Part shown: positions 61,506 to 64,000 of the stretch, piece by piece
Position numbering within the stretch: position 1 is the first letter of the stretch
Layout: every line of letters begins with the position of its first letter
Assembly: GCF_000238795.1 (NCBI RefSeq)
Contig: NZ_AFNK01000071.1
Coordinates: 1 to 64,000, forward strand
Origin: Haemophilus sputorum CCUG 13788
Lineage (GTDB): Bacteria > Pseudomonadota > Gammaproteobacteria > Enterobacterales > Pasteurellaceae
Direction: 5' to 3'
Length of the DNA: 64,000 nucleotides
Notes under the pieces: generated by a model
Seen by the model: the letters and a program-made list of their open reading frames with translations, nothing else
What the model was told of the DNA's origin: nothing
The model's database searches: none
Translations under genes and position numbers: made by a program

Positions 61506-62474
61506 TTACGCTTTTTCAGATTCATTGTTCACGAAATCTAAACCTTTTTGAATATCATCTCTTAAAATGCTATCGATTTCTTGTAATTTAGCTTTTTCAT
61601 AAGCGCTTAACTCACCTAATGGCAATACTTCCTCTACACCTTCTAAGCCAAAACGTACTTGGCAAGCAAAGAATTCTGGTAAGCCACTTCCTTCTGGTGT
61701 TTGAACATAAGCATAACGAACACAGCCATCACCTAACAGAGCTTTAAATACCGCAATCGCAAAACGTGCACCAGATTCAGCCATTGATAAAGTCGCAGAA
61801 CCGCCACCTGCTTTTGCTTCAACAACTTCTGTACCAGCATTTTGAATACGATGAGTTAAATACTCAATTTCTTCTTTTCTTAATTCAATTTTTAAACCAC
61901 GAGAAAGGGCTTGTGAAAGGAGAGGTAGAATGGTTGGACCAGAATGCCCACCAACAACAGGAACTTTAACAGTAGTTGGATTTTGATGTTTCAGCTCGGA
62001 AACAAAACTCTTCGCACGTACAACATCTAAGGTTGTTACACCAAAAAGCTTTCTTTTATCATAAATGCCTTTATTGCGTAATACTTGTGCAGCAATCGGT
62101 ACTAAAGTGTTTACTGGGTTCGTGACAATACCGATACAAGCTTTAGGACAAATCTCCGCCACTTTCTCTACAAGGTTTTTAATAATTCCCGCGTTGATAT
62201 TAAAGAGATCTGCACGAGTCATACCTGGTTTACGTGCAAGCCCTGCAGTAATTAGCACCATATGTGCATCCTCTAATGCTTTATCTAAGTCATCACCAGC
62301 ATAACCTTTCACTTTTACAGCACTTGGGATGTGGCTAATATCCACCGCAACACCTGGGGTTACTGGAGAAATATCATATAAAGCTAGCTCTGATTCTGCA
62401 GGTAAATTTAGCTTTAATAACAAAGCTAAAGTTTGACCAATACCACCAGCTGCACCTAAAAGCGTTAGTTTCAT
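61506..62474 (-). CDS. mdh: Malate dehydrogenase Mdh, first gene of the citrate operon
   Basis: NAD-dependent enzyme that here would reduce the oxaloacetate released by citrate lyase to malate. The 322-residue protein has [16 protein letters not shown] (4-19), the substrate Arg loop [33 protein letters not shown], and the catalytic His in [15 protein letters not shown]. It is of the E. coli-type group, but from memory is visibly more divergent from E. coli and H. influenzae Mdh than other proteins here are from theirs, and has a longer C-terminus. It may be a second, citrate-dedicated copy. An FNR-like box lies 92 bases upstream. Confidence 0.93.
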   Translation of the reverse strand: MKLTLLGAAGGIGQTLALLLKLNLPAESELALYDISPVTPGVAVDISHIPSAVKVKGYAGDDLDKALEDAHMVLITAGLARKPGMTRADLFNINAGIIKNLVEKVAEICPKACIGIVTNPVNTLVPIAAQVLRNKGIYDKRKLFGVTTLDVVRAKSFVSELKHQNPTTVKVPVVGGHSGPTILPLLSQALSRGLKIELRKEEIEYLTHRIQNAGTEVVEAKAGGGSATLSMAESGARFAIAVFKALLGDGCVRYAYVQTPEGSGLPEFFACQVRFGLEGVEEVLPLGELSAYEKAKLQEIDSILRDDIQKGLDFVNNESEKA

Positions 62475-62520
62475 AACATCACCTCTTTAAATAAATATGA
62501 ATAAATTTCAACTAATTTAC

Positions 62521-62526
62521 ATTTTA
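62521..62526 (-). promoter_or_regulatory. Possible -10 of the mdh-cit operon
   Basis: TAAAAT on the minus strand (62521-62526) would place the transcription start near 62514, so the FNR-like box would centre near -58, close to a class I activator position. The -35 region is poor, as expected for an activated promoter. Confidence 0.4.
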
Positions 62527-62565
62527 ACGTAATTTTTTGAAAAATCTAATTAAAAATAGTTATGC

Positions 62566-62579
62566 TTGACATAAATCAA
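62566..62579. promoter_or_regulatory. FNR-like box upstream of mdh-citDEFXG-citT
   Basis: TTGACATAAATCAA matches the FNR consensus TTGAT-N4-ATCAA at nine of ten defined bases. It lies 92 bases before the mdh ATG in the gap to gyrB. FNR activation of anaerobic metabolism is well known; occupation of this site is inferred. Confidence 0.65.
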
Positions 62580-62643
62580 CGACTATTTTTGCAAATTTTC
62601 AAGAAAATTATCGCTAACCCAAAAATCACATTCCCATAAAAAA

Positions 62644-62673
62644 AAAGAAAGATAACTTTCGTCATCTTTCTTT
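62644..62673 (-). terminator. gyrB terminator
   Basis: AAAGAAAGAT and ATCTTTCTTT form a 10-bp stem around a ten-base loop; on the minus strand it is followed by a long T run. It lies just past the gyrB stop. Confidence 0.8.
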
Positions 62674-62679
62674 TCTCTG

Positions 62680-64000
<1,321 letters not shown>

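Overview
The window looks like ordinary chromosomal core DNA from a member of the Pasteurellaceae. The proteins (SeqA, MukBEF, NlpI, CitXG fusion, YejL/YejM and others) read as close relatives of Haemophilus, Actinobacillus and Mannheimia proteins, and the DNA is AT-rich by eye. The best taxonomic clue is the DNA uptake signal sequence. About 30 copies of the core ACAAGCGGT(C), often followed by an AT tract and TTTGCAAA, are scattered on both strands. That is the type of the Actinobacillus pleuropneumoniae / Mannheimia haemolytica / H. ducreyi branch. The H. influenzae type (AAGTGCGGT) was seen only once, inside a gene. I therefore place the source in the Apl-type branch and do not name a species. 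No phage, IS element, CRISPR array, rRNA or defence island was seen, and no stretch above 300 bases is without a gene.

Layout, left to right. At 1-6285 (minus) is a tight run seqA-menE-mscK-aroC (aroC cut by the left edge), divergent from ybfF-cmoA and then fabI (6403-8838). A single tRNA-Val(GAC) lies at 9032-9108. Next come apaH, rnb and sstT (minus), then dgkA and ushA (plus). A YedE-type putative selenium transporter and a class II glutamine amidotransferase follow (minus). The cell-shape cluster mreB-mreC-mreD runs into rarA and znuB (22856 down to 18004). gapA (minus) is divergent from msrB (plus). Then come a TPR/GT9-like glycosyltransferase, glmU, and an RND efflux operon (acrA-acrB-like) headed by a MarR regulator, all minus. 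yejL-yejM (plus) face sotB. The condensin genes mukF-mukE-mukB lie directly after parC (45428 down to 36379). argO is divergent from pnp-nlpI-deaD-tadA (46082-52063). pgeF and ridA (minus) are divergent from xseB-ispA-gmhA and a small lipoprotein gene (to 55880). The right end holds a citrate fermentation operon transcribed leftwards, mdh-citD-citE-citF-citXG-citT (62474 down to 55933), and the 3' part of gyrB (cut by the right edge).

How genes work together. The citrate operon would import citrate in exchange for succinate (CitT), cleave it to acetate and oxaloacetate (CitDEF, matured by CitXG), and reduce oxaloacetate to malate (Mdh) on the way to succinate. An FNR-like box (TTGAC-N4-ATCAA) lies upstream of mdh, fitting anaerobic control. 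citC, usual in such clusters, is not in the window. ParC and MukB are known physical partners in E. coli, and here parC sits directly upstream of mukFEB. pnp has a long stem-loop in its leader like the RNase III-dependent autoregulatory element of E. coli pnp. Several gene ends use inverted pairs of uptake sequences as intrinsic terminators.

I found no clearly undescribed system. The items most worth a second look are the mdh-led, citC-less cit operon with its FNR-like box, the parC-mukFEB linkage, a 49-bp dyad over the marR promoter, a lone yedE, and the unassigned TPR/GT9 glycosyltransferase and lipoprotein.
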